A stretch of 64,000 bases of DNA. It comes from DAISKN01 sp963716925. GTDB lineage: Bacteria; Acidobacteriota; Vicinamibacteria; Marinacidobacterales; SMYC01. A program made the position numbers and the translations under genes. Location: contig CAVQUX010000006.1 of the NCBI GenBank assembly GCA_963716925.1, positions 558,001 to 622,000 of the forward strand, given 5' to 3'. Shown one piece after another: positions 1 to 8,936 of this stretch; the stretch's first letter is position 1; every line of letters begins with the position of its first letter. The notes under the pieces are model-generated. The model made no database searches. It saw only the letters and a program-made list of their open reading frames with translations, and had not been told where the DNA came from.

Positions 1-79
1 CGAGGAGCGCCATTTTCTCGAGCCGGCTCGGGGTCTCGGAAAGGCGGCTCGAGGTTTCGACGATCTCCGCGAGCTTCAT
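1..79 (-). CDS. ATP-dependent DNA ligase, N-terminal fragment (runs off window)
   Basis: Only the first 26 codons are inside the window. The ATG is at 79-77 on the minus strand and the reading frame is open to the edge. The visible protein begins MKLAEIVETSSRL and continues SETPSRLEKMALL. This matches the usual opening of archaeal-type ATP-dependent DNA ligases (MKLAELVETSRRV..TSSRLEKIALLAELL), which form the first helices of the N-terminal DNA-binding domain. These enzymes seal nicks using ATP and an active-site lysine that lies beyond the edge. The gene is divergent from the next one, with 45 bp between the starts. The call rests on N-terminal pattern memory alone, so it is moderate. Confidence 0.55.
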   Translation of the reverse strand, partial: MKLAEIVETSSRLSETPSRLEKMALL

Positions 80-101
80 GCGTCGAACCACGCTAGCACG
101 T

Positions 102-117
102 TATGATTGCCCCGGAG
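102..117 (+). promoter_or_regulatory. -10-like TATGAT plus ribosome-binding site
   Basis: TATGAT at 102-107 is followed by GGAGG at 113-117, seven bases before a TTG start at 125. Nearly the same string (TTATGATTGC, one base, CCGGAGG) recurs at 3659 before yccF. No clear -35 is seen. Confidence 0.35.
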
Positions 118-124
118 GAACGAC

Positions 125-1475
125 TTGAAGGCCCCATTCCCGAGCTTTGCCCGTGGGCTGGCGTTGGCGCTCGTGCTCGCCTCGCGCGGCCCGCGGCCGC
201 GGCCGACGAGGCTGCGCGCGCCGATGAGACGGGCGCTCGCGTTCCTCCTCGCCCGCCAGGTCCAGGAGCCGCTCGACACTCCTCGTGGACGGGGAGCGCG
301 TCCGCGACTACCCAGGCGACTGGCCGCAGTTCTTCAGCCTGCGGGGAAGCCCGGCGCTCCGGGTCCGCGACGCGAGCCCGTTCATGGTCGCTTTCATTCA
401 CCACTCCCTCACCCTGGTGGTGGAGGACAACCGGCAGGCGCTGGGACTGAGCGGACGAGACGTTCGGGACGCCCGCGATATGCGGCGGCGCGCGGTCGCG
501 CTCCTCTCTCGCTTCGAATCGCCCGCCGGCGCTCCCGATGCCGGCACCTTCGGATTCTGGCCCTACGACCAGCATCCGGGCGTACCGTCGCCCGCCGTCG
601 AGCGCGCCCTCATCTCCTGGCTGCGCGGTCCGATCCTCGGAGGCGCGCGGGTCCCTCTGAACCTCACCGTGTTTCCAACCCCGCTCGCGATCCCGAGCGA
701 TGCCGACGTCACCGCCACCACCTACGCGGCGCTCCTCGACGACGCCCGGCTCGACGGGGGAGGGGCGGGCGGCGTGCCGTTCCAACAGTTCTTCGCCGAC
801 TGGCGCGATCGGGGAGATGTGCCGCGCAGGCTGAACCCGCCGTGGCTGCCGCCGGCGAGCGGCGCTTTTCTCACCTGGCTCACCTACCGGGAGCCGGGAG
901 CTCCCCTTTTTCCGAACGACGTGGACCTGGTGGTCAACGCCAACGTGCTCTTCGCGCTCGGACGCTACCATCGGCTCGACGCTCCGGGAGTCTCCGAAGC
1001 CATCGACCTGATCCGACTGGTCACCGCCCTCGGGTTGCACCGCGATCGTTTCGAGGAGCTGACCGAGTACTACCCCGACAACTTCGTTTTCCACTATGCG
1101 GTGTCTCGCGCGTATTACGAAGGCGGGGTCACGTCGCTCGCTCCCGCGGTCGAGATTCTGGCCGACGATCTCGAGACGTCGGCGATAGAGCGCGCGGACG
1201 GCACGGCGTACTGGGATCGCGGCGCCCCTCAGCTCAACACCGCGTTCGCGATCCTCACCCTGCTCAACGCCGGCCGCGAGTCTCCCCTCGTCGACCGCGC
1301 CTCCGACTACCTCGCTCTCGAGCAGAACCGGGCGGGTGGATACGACGCGGCTCCCTTCTTCTTCGGCCGCGCCGACGGCGGACAGGTCTTCGAGTTCTCT
1401 TCGTCCGCTTTCACGACGGGAATGGTCCTGGAAGCGCTGGCTCGGAGCGCGCTCGCCTCTCGACAAGACGAATAG
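125..1475 (+). CDS. Secreted protein with possible alpha/alpha-barrel (cyclase-like) fold, frameshifted
   Basis: The uninterrupted frame starts at GTG 285 (396 aa), but GGAGG at 113-117 leads to TTG 125 in another frame. That frame encodes a signal peptide (MKAPFPSFARGLALALVLAS) and then RRALAFLLARQVQEPLDTP, which flows into LLVDGERVRDYPGDWPQFF in the frame of 285. One indel near 278-284 therefore splits the gene, and a second compensating pair near 190-235 is possible. Helical stretches ending in F-L-L-x-R-Q, YPGDWPQ and late aromatic/Asn motifs recall terpenoid-cyclase-like or squalene-hopene-type toroids, but no DxDD or QW motif is visible, so no reaction is assigned. It is monocistronic and converges with the next gene. 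Confidence 0.5.
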
Positions 1476-1517
1476 GGCCCCCGAGGCTCGTGCCCCGGGA
1501 GCCCGATCGGGAGGCGT

Positions 1518-2555
1518 CTAGGTATTTTCCGTCGTCGCGCGAATCGAGGAGTCGGGCCACCATCTGGCGTCCCGCGGGCACGAGCTCGCCCGGAGTCCTC
1601 CTTCGGGTCCTTGGGGTAGGCGTACACCACGAGCGCAGGGACGTACTCCGCTGATTCGGAGGCGACCTCCACCTCGTCCGGGTTCCCCTCGTCCGTCGGG
1701 TCTGGAGTCTCGACCTCCTTGGACAGCACGTAAGCGATGTGTGCCTCCACCTTCGCGAATCGACCCGCAGACAGCGCCGTCGCTCAGCTCCTCTGCGGTC
1801 CTCATCACCAACTCCTCCCGGGGAAGAGGGTTGGGCTCGAGCCCCGGAACGAGGCCGAACGAAGGCCAGAAGATCCGCATGCGAGCGACCTGGCCGCGGA
1901 CGTCGAAGGCGAGCTGCGCGTACGAGTCGAAGACGGGAACGCCGCCGATTTGCCGCGGGAACCGGACGTGGACTTCCGTGCTCAGGAACTCGGCGGGCTT
2001 GGCATCGAGCTTGGGTCCGCCGGCGATGTTGAGATGCTTCAGGTCCGCAAGCTGAAGAGCCAGCTCTTCGTCGGGGATGCCCCAGGACTTGATGACGCCG
2101 CGGGCAAGCTCCATGGCCTGGCCGTCGGGCAGCTTGTTCTCCCCCAGCTTCGGATCCCACTCGCGAGTCAGGTTGAGGTAGGCGGCCTTCCCCTGGCGCT
2201 CGTCGAACTTGAGGAGCTCGGTCTTCCTGAAATTGGACAGGCGGCAGGTCCGGTGCCCCTCCTGGTCCGGGACGCACTGGCGCTGGCTGAGCCTCAGTTT
2301 GCTCTGTACGGCGGGAAGCGCCGCCTGCTGAGCGAGACCGAGGAAGCGGTCGGCGAACTGGGGGCCGACCGAGGGCTCGAGGAGCTTCTTCAGAAACGCG
2401 GGATCCCCGATCTCTTTCGGGACTCCTCTTTCGACGAGATCGACGATCTCACGGCAGACCTCCTCCTCCTGGGCTAGGGTCGGAGATACGAGCATAAGCG
2501 AGGACGCGAGCGCGAGGACGAAGGAGCTCAGGGTCTTGTTCATGATTTCTCTCAT
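1518..2555 (-). CDS. Secreted protein of unknown function, C-terminal frameshifts
   Basis: The protein opens with a signal peptide (KTLSSFVLALASSLMLVSPTLA) and continues as a soluble mixed alpha/beta protein. The chosen ATG at 2555 has GAGGTG seven bases upstream; a second ATG at 2543 is possible. The initial frame is credible down to the EELSDGAV segment. Near 1775-1790 the sense passes to another frame (AKVEAHIAYVLSKEVETPD, then ..EYVPALVVYAYPKDPKE), and near 1580-1600 to the third (GELVPAGRQMVARLLDSRDD). The true C terminus is therefore uncertain and the drawn end is that of the first frame. It lies 11 bp after the caspase-like gene and is probably cotranscribed with it. I recognise no family. 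Confidence 0.6.
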   Translation of the reverse strand: MREIMNKTLSSFVLALASSLMLVSPTLAQEEEVCREIVDLVERGVPKEIGDPAFLKKLLEPSVGPQFADRFLGLAQQAALPAVQSKLRLSQRQCVPDQEGHRTCRLSNFRKTELLKFDERQGKAAYLNLTREWDPKLGENKLPDGQAMELARGVIKSWGIPDEELALQLADLKHLNIAGGPKLDAKPAEFLSTEVHVRFPRQIGGVPVFDSYAQLAFDVRGQVARMRIFWPSFGLVPGLEPNPLPREELVMRTAEELSDGAVCGSIREGGGTHRLRAVQGGRDSRPDGRGEPGRGGGRLRISGVRPCARGVRLPQGPEGGLRASSCPRDARWWPDSSIRATTENT

Positions 2556-2566
2556 GGCGCGTCACC

Positions 2567-3466
2567 TCAGGGAGTAAAGGCCGTTTCCCCGGAGGGATCG
2601 CAGCCGACGTAGTAGTAGTAGCAGTAGTAACCGATGTTGCCCGGATCGCTGAAGATGTTGTCGTACTGCTCGGTATTGATGCGGTTGAAGCAGTCGGTGC
2701 TGTTGGTTCCGACGGCGTAAGCGACGGGGCACTGGGTCGCAGAGCCGTTGATGCCGGTGACGTACATGTTGTCCATCCACGCGGACTTGATCGAGACGTC
2801 GAAGGCGTCGTCGGCGAAGTCCTCGTACTGGTCGTCGCAGCAGCCTCCGATCCACATGAGGCCATGGAACCCCGTCGCCTGGTGGAGCCTCAGGCCGTTG
2901 ACGGGCGAGTCCACGGGGTCCTGGAACATGCGCCACGTATAGGGAAGGTTGTCGTCGTCCATGCTGTAGCAGGAAGACAGGTGAAGGAACTCGAGGTCGA
3001 CGTCTCCGAAGAACATCTCCTCGGCGACTCCGTCTCCGTCGGGGGCGTCGATCTGACAGTCGTTGACCGAAGCGCCGCCGTTCTTTCTCAACGACCCCTG
3101 CCAGTGATTGCCCGAGTCGCTGCCGTGAAGGCCGATCATCAAGGCGTCGGCGTCCTCGGTGCTGAGGTGATCGGCGCAGTTGGCGAGACCGGTGTCCGGG
3201 TCGCAGAAGCGGTCCCGGTCCATCTCTCCGTTCACCACGAACCCGTCCTTGCTGTACCACCCATGGTCGTCGATCTCGTCGTACCAGTAGTCGATCATGT
3301 CGTCCCAGTAGGGGATGTCGTTCGCGGAGCACTCCGCGATCCAGTCGGTGATGACGTAGGCCTTGGCTTCCAGATGGTTGGCTACGACCGGCGCCGCGGC
3401 CGCGATGATGCTGAGGGTGATGACCGAGGCATAAACACCCCAGCTCACCCTCTTCGGTTCTCCCAT
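2567..3466 (-). CDS. Secreted caspase/gingipain-like protein (DUF6345-like)
   Basis: The start is ATG 3466 because GAAGGAGG lies just upstream. This gives 299 aa with a signal peptide (VYASVITLSIIAAAAPVVA). After a Trp/Asp-rich region, MIGLHGSDSGNHW (His114) and then DLEFLHLSSCYSMDDD (Cys166) occur, each at the end of a hydrophobic strand. That His..Cys order and spacing is the dyad layout of clan CD cysteine peptidases, and it fits the DUF6345 group as I remember it. Many cysteines in the C-terminal half (GGCCDDQ, CYYYYVGC) suggest disulfides in an exported protein. Peptidase activity is inferred only. A longer start at 3529 lacks a ribosome-binding site. Confidence 0.55.
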   Translation of the reverse strand: MGEPKRVSWGVYASVITLSIIAAAAPVVANHLEAKAYVITDWIAECSANDIPYWDDMIDYWYDEIDDHGWYSKDGFVVNGEMDRDRFCDPDTGLANCADHLSTEDADALMIGLHGSDSGNHWQGSLRKNGGASVNDCQIDAPDGDGVAEEMFFGDVDLEFLHLSSCYSMDDDNLPYTWRMFQDPVDSPVNGLRLHQATGFHGLMWIGGCCDDQYEDFADDAFDVSIKSAWMDNMYVTGINGSATQCPVAYAVGTNSTDCFNRINTEQYDNIFSDPGNIGYYCYYYYVGCDPSGETAFTP

Positions 3467-3656
3467 GTGATCCTCCTTCGGGCTTTGCTCTACCGCCCGC
3501 GGTCCCCAGAGCAATTCCCGTTCCACCAACCCGCGCTCGATTGGATACGCGTAAGCAACGCCTGCGGCACGATTTGAGAGGGAACGACCTCGAACCGACC
3601 CTGAAGAAAGTGTAGCGGTCGCGATTACAGTTGGGGCGTCTCGAGCCGCTTCCCCG

Positions 3657-3680
3657 GGTTATGATTGCACCGGAGGCGGT
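3657..3680 (+). promoter_or_regulatory. -10-like TATGAT and GGAGG before yccF
   Basis: TATGAT at 3660-3665 is followed by CCGGAGGCGG and the ATG at 3687. The string closely matches that at 101-117. A -35 at proper spacing is not evident (TTGGGG at 3631 is 23 bp away). Confidence 0.3.
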
Positions 3681-3686
3681 GACCGT

Positions 3687-4055
3687 ATGAGTCTTCTCGG
3701 AAACATCCTCTGGCTGATTTTCGGAGGTCTCATCGCCGGCATCGGCTATATCCTCGGCGGGCTCCTCACCTGCATCACCATCGTCGGAATTCCGTTCGGG
3801 ATCCAGGCGATGAAGATCGGCGTAGCCACGTTCGCGCCGTTCGGAAAGGAGATCGTCGAGCTTCCCGAGGCGAACAGTCCCTTGCGCCTGATCCTGAACG
3901 TCATCTGGCTTCTGGTCATCGGCTGGGAGATCGCCCTCGCTCACGCCACCTCCGCGCTGGTCCTCGCCGTAACCATCATCGGGATCCCGTTCGCGCTCCA
4001 GCACCTCAAGCTCATCCCCCTCGCCCTTCTTCCGTTCGGGCGCACGCTGCGCTGA
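3687..4055 (+). CDS. yccF: YccF family inner-membrane protein
   Basis: This 122-aa polytopic protein has two related halves, each holding a hydrophobic helix pair and the family signature: TCITIVGIPFGIQAMKI near residue 35 and AVTIIGIPFALQHLKL near 98. The duplicated I-x-I-x-G-I-P-F-x-x-Q motif is diagnostic of YccF (DUF307). Length equals the usual family length. Members are small inner-membrane proteins of unknown biochemical role. The start ATG follows GGAGG. The stop is four bases before the next gene, so the two are likely cotranscribed. Confidence 0.9.
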   Translation: MSLLGNILWLIFGGLIAGIGYILGGLLTCITIVGIPFGIQAMKIGVATFAPFGKEIVELPEANSPLRLILNVIWLLVIGWEIALAHATSALVLAVTIIGIPFALQHLKLIPLALLPFGRTLR

Positions 4056-4059
4056 CATC

Positions 4060-5013
4060 GTGCCCGCACTTCCCACCCTGGAGGAGATCGCGGAAGCCCG
4101 CGAGCGGATTCGTCGGGCCGTGCGCCGCACGCCCCTGATACCCGCCGACGAGCGGTTCGACGCCGAAGGGCTCTACCTCAAGCTCGAGACGTTCCAGCCC
4201 GTGGGCTCGTTCAAGCTCCGCGGTGTCTTCAACGCGGTGGCAGCGCTCTCCGAGGACGTACGCCGTAGGGGGGTGGCGACCGTGAGCGCGGGCAACACCG
4301 CGCAGGCCCTCGCCTGGTCGGCGCGGTACTTCGGAGTGCGCGCTCGGAGCCTGATGCCGGAGTCCGCCCCCGCGGCCAAGATCGACGCGGTCCGCGCCTA
4401 CGGCGGGGAGCCGGTGCTGGTTCCGGTGGCCGAGGTGTTCCGCTACCTCCGCGAGGAAGGCTGGAAGGACGAGCCTTACGCCTTCATTCATCCCTGGACG
4501 AACCGCGACGTGATGACGGGTCACGGGAGCCTCGGCCTCGAGATCCTGGAGGACCTTCCGGAGGTCGAAACCGTTCTCGTACCGGTAGGAGGCGGCGGCC
4601 TGCTCGCGGGGGTCGGTGCCGCTCTTCGGGCGGCAAAGCCTTCCGTCCGGATCGTGGCGGTCGAGCCTTCGGGCTGCCCCGCACTCTATCGGAGCCTCGA
4701 AGCCGGCAGGCCGATGGAGGTCGATTGTCGGACGATCTGCGACGGCGTCGCCGTTCCCTACATCACCGCGGAGATGTTTCCCCTCCTCCGGGAGCTCTCC
4801 TCGAGCGTGGCCCTGGTCTCCGAGGACGGGGTGAAGTCCGCGGTCAAGAGCCTGGCCCTGTGGAACAAGATCGTCGCCGAGCCTTCGGGAGCGCTTTCGG
4901 TCGCGGCGGCGCTCGCGAGCCGCGAAGAGTCGCGCGGATGGGGAAAGACGGTTGCGCTCGTCACCGGAGGCAGCATCGACGCCGCGAAGCTCGCCGGGAT
5001 CCTGTCTCCTTAG
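4060..5013 (+). CDS. PLP-dependent threonine dehydratase / serine racemase-like enzyme (fold type II)
   Basis: A 317-aa single-domain enzyme beginning at GTG 4060. The PLP lysine is Lys52 in PVGSFKLRG; SAGNTAQALAWSA is the Asn loop contacting PLP and substrate; VGGGGLLAG is the phosphate-binding glycine loop; LVTGGSIDAAK is the C-terminal cofactor-contacting segment (S/G-G-N type). There is no C-terminal ACT regulatory domain, so it resembles catabolic TdcB or serine racemase rather than long biosynthetic IlvA. The likely reaction is deamination of L-threonine or L-serine to a 2-oxo acid and ammonia, or racemisation. Substrate cannot be fixed from sequence. Confidence 0.85.
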   Translation: MPALPTLEEIAEARERIRRAVRRTPLIPADERFDAEGLYLKLETFQPVGSFKLRGVFNAVAALSEDVRRRGVATVSAGNTAQALAWSARYFGVRARSLMPESAPAAKIDAVRAYGGEPVLVPVAEVFRYLREEGWKDEPYAFIHPWTNRDVMTGHGSLGLEILEDLPEVETVLVPVGGGGLLAGVGAALRAAKPSVRIVAVEPSGCPALYRSLEAGRPMEVDCRTICDGVAVPYITAEMFPLLRELSSSVALVSEDGVKSAVKSLALWNKIVAEPSGALSVAAALASREESRGWGKTVALVTGGSIDAAKLAGILSP

Positions 5014-5025
5014 AGACCATTAATG

Positions 5026-5047
5026 CCGCGGGGCCCCACCCCCGCGG
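5026..5047 (+). terminator. GC-rich stem-loop after the PLP enzyme gene
   Basis: Arms CCGCGGGG (5026-5033) and CCCCGCGG (5040-5047) pair perfectly over 8 bp with a 6-nt loop, 12 bases after the stop codon. There is no T-tract, so termination is probable but not certain. Confidence 0.45.
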
Positions 5048-5178
5048 CCCGGCGTTTCGTCGGCGCGCAAGCGCGCCGGGCTCGCTCCGCTCGCGCAGGG
5101 TGCAGATGAGTCTTCAGCACCCTGCTGAACCTTTCCTCTCCTGTAATCGTCCAAAGGGACGATCGGGAGGATGTGGTC

Positions 5179-5907
5179 ATGTCTTTTTCGCAATATCTCG
5201 CCGGGCTGACCGGGGTCCTGCTCGCGGCCACCGGCGCCGAAGCACGCGTTCGGGAGCACTTCGAGCAGACCGTCGCTTTCAACCCCGGCGGCGTGTTCAG
5301 CATCGAGAACCAGAATGGCAGCATCGACATCGAAGTGGGGAGCGAATCCAGCGTCCGGATCGAGGCCGAGAAGGAAGCCCGGTCGGAGGAGGAGCTGAGG
5401 GACCTTCAGATCGTGGTCGAGGGCTCGGGAGACAGCGTCTCGGTGAGAACCTTGCATCACAGCCGCCGGGGCTCGGGCTACGTTAACTATCGCATCGTGC
5501 TTCCCGCCGAGGCCCAGGTCACGGTCTCGACGGCGAACGGCGAGGTCTCGGTCACGGGAATCCGGGGGAGGGTTCAGGCGCAGTCGGTCAACGGCGCCCT
5601 CCGGATCGAGGACATTTCCGGAGAAATCGAGGCCGAGACCACGAACGGGAGCATCCGCGCGAGCTACCTGCGCGTGGAAGGCGGCCGCCACCGGTTCGAG
5701 ACCACGAACGGCGAGGTTCGGGTGTACCTCCCCGCGGACGCCGGAGGCGATCTCGACGCCGAGACGGTGAACGGGGCCATCGAGGTCAACTTCCCGCTGA
5801 ACCTCACGAGGACCAGCCGCCGCCACATCCGCGGGAGCTTCGGGACCGGATCCGGCTCCTTCGAGATCTCGACGGTGAACGGCTCGGTGACGGTGCTGCC
5901 GAACTAA
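5179..5907 (+). CDS. DUF4097-type beta-helix/adhesin-like exported protein
   Basis: The start is ATG 5179 with GGGAGG eight bases upstream, giving about 242 aa. After a short hydrophobic signal segment the protein is a regular series of beta strands with the repeated pattern TxNGxIxV: IENQNGSIDIEVGS, TANGEVSVTGIRG, SVNGALRIEDISG, TTNGSIRASYLRV, TTNGEVRVYL, TVNGAIEVNF and TVNGSVTVLPN. This is the hallmark of the DUF4097/DUF4098 'putative auto-transporter adhesin' family. It is probably periplasmic or surface-exposed with a structural rather than catalytic role. The gene converges with hppA, with only eight bases between the stops. Confidence 0.8.
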   Translation: MSFSQYLAGLTGVLLAATGAEARVREHFEQTVAFNPGGVFSIENQNGSIDIEVGSESSVRIEAEKEARSEEELRDLQIVVEGSGDSVSVRTLHHSRRGSGYVNYRIVLPAEAQVTVSTANGEVSVTGIRGRVQAQSVNGALRIEDISGEIEAETTNGSIRASYLRVEGGRHRFETTNGEVRVYLPADAGGDLDAETVNGAIEVNFPLNLTRTSRRHIRGSFGTGSGSFEISTVNGSVTVLPN

Positions 5908-5915
5908 CGGCCCAG

Positions 5916-7976
5916 CTAGCGAATGAGTGGCGCAATCACCAGCGCCACCACCGACATCAGCTTGATGAGGATGTTGATCGCCGGGCCCGCGGTGTCCTTG
6001 AACGGGTCGCCCACGGTGTCTCCGACGACTGCCGCTTTGTGGGCATCGCTTCCCTTCCCGCCGTAGTTTCCCGCCTCGATGTGCTTCTTCGCGTTGTCCC
6101 AGGCGCCTCCGGCGTTCGCCATGAAGATCGCGAGCAGGACTCCGGAGACGAGAGAGCCTACGAGGACTCCGGCGAGAAAATCCTTCCTCAGGAGACCCGC
6201 GGCGACGGGGATCACGATGGCCATGAGGCCGGGCACGATCATTCGCTTCAGGGCGGCGGCGGTCGCGATGTCGACGCAGCGGGCGTTGTCCGCCTTCACG
6301 CCCGGCCTTCCCTCGAGAAGACCGGGGATCTCACGGAACTGACGGCGTACTTCTTCGATCATGTCGAAAGCCGCCTCGCCCACCGCCTGCATGGCCATGG
6401 CCGAGAAAAGGAACGGCACCGTGCCTCCAATCAGGATTCCGGCGAGCACCACCGGGTTCGCGATGGAAAGCTCCGCCGGCCCGAGCTGCGCCTGCTCCTG
6501 AAACGCTGCCATGAGGGCGAGAGCGGCGAGTGCCGCCGAGCCGATGGCGAAACCCTTGCCGATGGCCGCGGTGGTGTTTCCTACTGCATCCAGTCTGTCG
6601 GTGCGGCCTCGAACTTCCTTGGGAAGTCCGCTCATCTCCGCGATGCCGCCGGCGTTGTCGGCGATGGGCCCGTAGGCATCGACCGCGAGCTGGATTCCCA
6701 CCGTGCCCAACATCCCGAGGCCGGAGAGGGCGACGCCGTAGAGGCCGGCGAGGAGGTAGGTGACGACGATGGCGAGGGAGAGAAGCACCAGCGGCCATCC
6801 CGTGGACTTCATTCCGAGAGCGAGCCCGGCGATGATGTTGGTCGCGGCGCCGGTCCGGGCGGCCGACGCTACCGCGCGGGCAGGCTTCTTGGACTCGGAG
6901 GTGTAGTACTCGGTGATGAAACCAATCGCGATCCCGACCGCGAGGCCGACGATCATCGCCCCATAGAGTCGGCCCCAGACCTCGGGGGTGAGCGCCCGCG
7001 TCACGGGAACGGAGACCACCAGCATCAGGACGCCCGCCCCGAGCGTTCCCAGGTTGAGCGCCGTCTGAGGATTTCCGCCCTCGGACGTCCGGACCATGAA
7101 GGTCCCGGCGATTGAACAGAGGATTCCGAAAGCCGCGAGAACCATCGGCAGGATCACGTAGTTGAGAGGCGAGGCGACGGCGACGCCGGCGGACTCGAGC
7201 CCCCTCACATAGCCGAGGGCCAGGACCATGCTTCCCAGGATCGCGCCCACATAGGACTCGAAGAGGTCCGCGCCCATGCCGCAGACGTCCCCGACGTTGT
7301 CTCCCACGTTGTCGGCGATGACCGCCGGGTTGCGCGGATCGTCCTCGGGAATGCCGGCCTCGACCTTGCCTACGAGATCCGCTCCCACGTCCGCCGACTT
7401 GGTGTAGATGCCTCCCCCGACGCGGGCGAAGAGCGCGATCGACGAAGCCCCGAGGCTGAAGCCCGAAAGGATCTGGAGGACCTTGTCCTGAACCACCGCG
7501 AGCTCGACGCCGAAAATCCGTGTATAGAGGAGGTACAGCACCGACATTCCGAGGATAGCGAGGCCGACGACCGACATCCCCAGGACCGACCCCCCGGCGA
7601 AGGCGACTCGAAGCGCCGCCGACAGCGACTCGCGGGCCGCGTTCGTGGTGCGCACGTTCGCTTCGGTCGCGACCTTCATCCCGAAATAACCCGAGAGCGC
7701 GGAGCACAGGGCTCCGACGAGGAAGGAGAACCCCACGAGAGCCGTGCCCGCGGAATAATTGGATAGAACCAGGAGCAGCGAGACCACGACGGTGAAAACC
7801 ACGAGCACCGAGTACTCGCGGCGCAGGAAGGCCATCGCCCCCGACCGGATGAACCCGGCGATCTCCTTCATCCGCTCCGTGCCGGGATCCTGCCGCGAGA
7901 CCCACTTCGCCTGGTACCAGGCGAACAACAGCGCCGCCACCCCGAAGGCGGGGGTCCAGTGAATGATGCTCAGCAC
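5916..7976 (-). CDS. hppA: Membrane-bound ion-pumping inorganic pyrophosphatase, K+-dependent type
   Basis: The GTG at 7976 is preceded by GGAGGT, giving 686 aa with about 16 membrane helices. The enzyme hydrolyses PPi and pumps H+ or Na+ across the inner membrane. Core signatures are present: KSADVGADLVGKVEAGIPED with downstream NPAVIADNVGDNVGD, the acidic Mg-PPi site, and the C-terminal GGAWDNAKK and KAAVVGDTVGDPFKDTAGP. The switch segment reads GNTTAAIGKGFAIGSAA; Ala here (rather than Lys in GNTTKA) marks the K+-dependent subfamily, which contains both H+ and Na+ pumps. The pumped ion cannot be read with certainty. It diverges from the NHL gene with 49 bp between the starts. Confidence 0.95.
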   Translation of the reverse strand: MLSIIHWTPAFGVAALLFAWYQAKWVSRQDPGTERMKEIAGFIRSGAMAFLRREYSVLVVFTVVVSLLLVLSNYSAGTALVGFSFLVGALCSALSGYFGMKVATEANVRTTNAARESLSAALRVAFAGGSVLGMSVVGLAILGMSVLYLLYTRIFGVELAVVQDKVLQILSGFSLGASSIALFARVGGGIYTKSADVGADLVGKVEAGIPEDDPRNPAVIADNVGDNVGDVCGMGADLFESYVGAILGSMVLALGYVRGLESAGVAVASPLNYVILPMVLAAFGILCSIAGTFMVRTSEGGNPQTALNLGTLGAGVLMLVVSVPVTRALTPEVWGRLYGAMIVGLAVGIAIGFITEYYTSESKKPARAVASAARTGAATNIIAGLALGMKSTGWPLVLLSLAIVVTYLLAGLYGVALSGLGMLGTVGIQLAVDAYGPIADNAGGIAEMSGLPKEVRGRTDRLDAVGNTTAAIGKGFAIGSAALAALALMAAFQEQAQLGPAELSIANPVVLAGILIGGTVPFLFSAMAMQAVGEAAFDMIEEVRRQFREIPGLLEGRPGVKADNARCVDIATAAALKRMIVPGLMAIVIPVAAGLLRKDFLAGVLVGSLVSGVLLAIFMANAGGAWDNAKKHIEAGNYGGKGSDAHKAAVVGDTVGDPFKDTAGPAINILIKLMSVVALVIAPLIR

Positions 7977-8025
7977 GCGCGTACCTCCAATCGGGACGCG
8001 CGATTGTAGTAGAATCTGGCCGCAC

Positions 8026-8841
8026 ATGGTGCCTACTAGATCGAGCTTGCTCCTCGCGATCCTCGTTTCTCTCCCGCTCCCCGCGCTCCCTGAAACTCTC
8101 CTCTACCCGGTCGACGTCGCCGTCGACCCGGAAGGGGCGGTCTTCGTCGCGGATCACGAAGCCCATGCCCTGCTGAAGCTCGAAGGGGGCTCTTTCAAGA
8201 TCGTCGCCAAGGGCCAGGGGCTTCCCCGGACCCCTCTCTACGGGATTCGCCATATCGCTCGCGCGAAGGACGGCAAGTGGGTCGCGAGCGACCCGGCCAC
8301 CATGAAGCTCTATACCATCGACGGCGCGGGAAAGATCGAGGCCATCGCCGACGACGAGCGGTTCGTTACCCCCTGGGGAATCGCCGTCGAGCCTTCGGGG
8401 GACATCCTCGCGGTCGACCGTGTCACCCATCGCCTCCGGCGGGTAAAAGCAGGAGGCAAAGTCGAGGACGTGGTCGACGTGCGCGCCCCTCGCGCCATCC
8501 TCTTCGACAAGGACGGGGCCATCGTGGTTCTCACCGACAAGACGCTGGTCCGGGTCTCGGGGAACTCGACCAGCCCTATCGTCGCGACGCCGCCGTTCGA
8601 GTTTCCTCACGACGCCGTGCTGCATCCGAACGGCAGCTTCTACGTGACCGACGGCTACGCGAGGGCGGTTTGGCAGGTGTCCCCGGACGGGAAAGTGACG
8701 GCGCTGGTGAAGGGCGAACCCTTGAAGAGCCCCCAGGGAATCGCCGTCGATCGCGAGGGAAACCTCCTCGTCGCCGACGCGCACGCGAAAGCGATCTTCC
8801 GGATCACCCCCAAAGGCGAGGTCGCTCCCCTCGTCAAGTGA
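8026..8841 (+). CDS. Exported NHL-repeat beta-propeller protein
   Basis: A 271-aa protein with a signal peptide (RSSLLLAILVSLPLPALP) followed by about five to six NHL/SMP-30-like blades, recognisable as PxGIAVExxGDILAVDRxxxRL, HDAVLHPNGSFYVTDG and PQGIAVDREGNLLVADAHA. Such propellers bind ligands or proteins; some are lactonases, but no catalytic set is evident. The ATG at 8026 lacks a ribosome-binding site. TAGAAT lies about 10 bases upstream, so a leaderless transcript is possible. Confidence 0.75.
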   Translation: MVPTRSSLLLAILVSLPLPALPETLLYPVDVAVDPEGAVFVADHEAHALLKLEGGSFKIVAKGQGLPRTPLYGIRHIARAKDGKWVASDPATMKLYTIDGAGKIEAIADDERFVTPWGIAVEPSGDILAVDRVTHRLRRVKAGGKVEDVVDVRAPRAILFDKDGAIVVLTDKTLVRVSGNSTSPIVATPPFEFPHDAVLHPNGSFYVTDGYARAVWQVSPDGKVTALVKGEPLKSPQGIAVDREGNLLVADAHAKAIFRITPKGEVAPLVK

Positions 8842-8936
8842 CCGCCCGCCAGGGCCTCGGGTCGTTGGCTTGGTCCCGTAGGTCCCGATTCCCCGCCCTT
8901 GTCTTCGCCTTTGCGCTCCTGACGTCGCTCTTCGCC

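Noticed and set aside
6331..8784. Long minus-strand frame across hppA and the NHL gene
   Set aside because: It overlaps hppA in another frame and the NHL gene antisense; composition is Arg/Gly-rich and no domain is visible.
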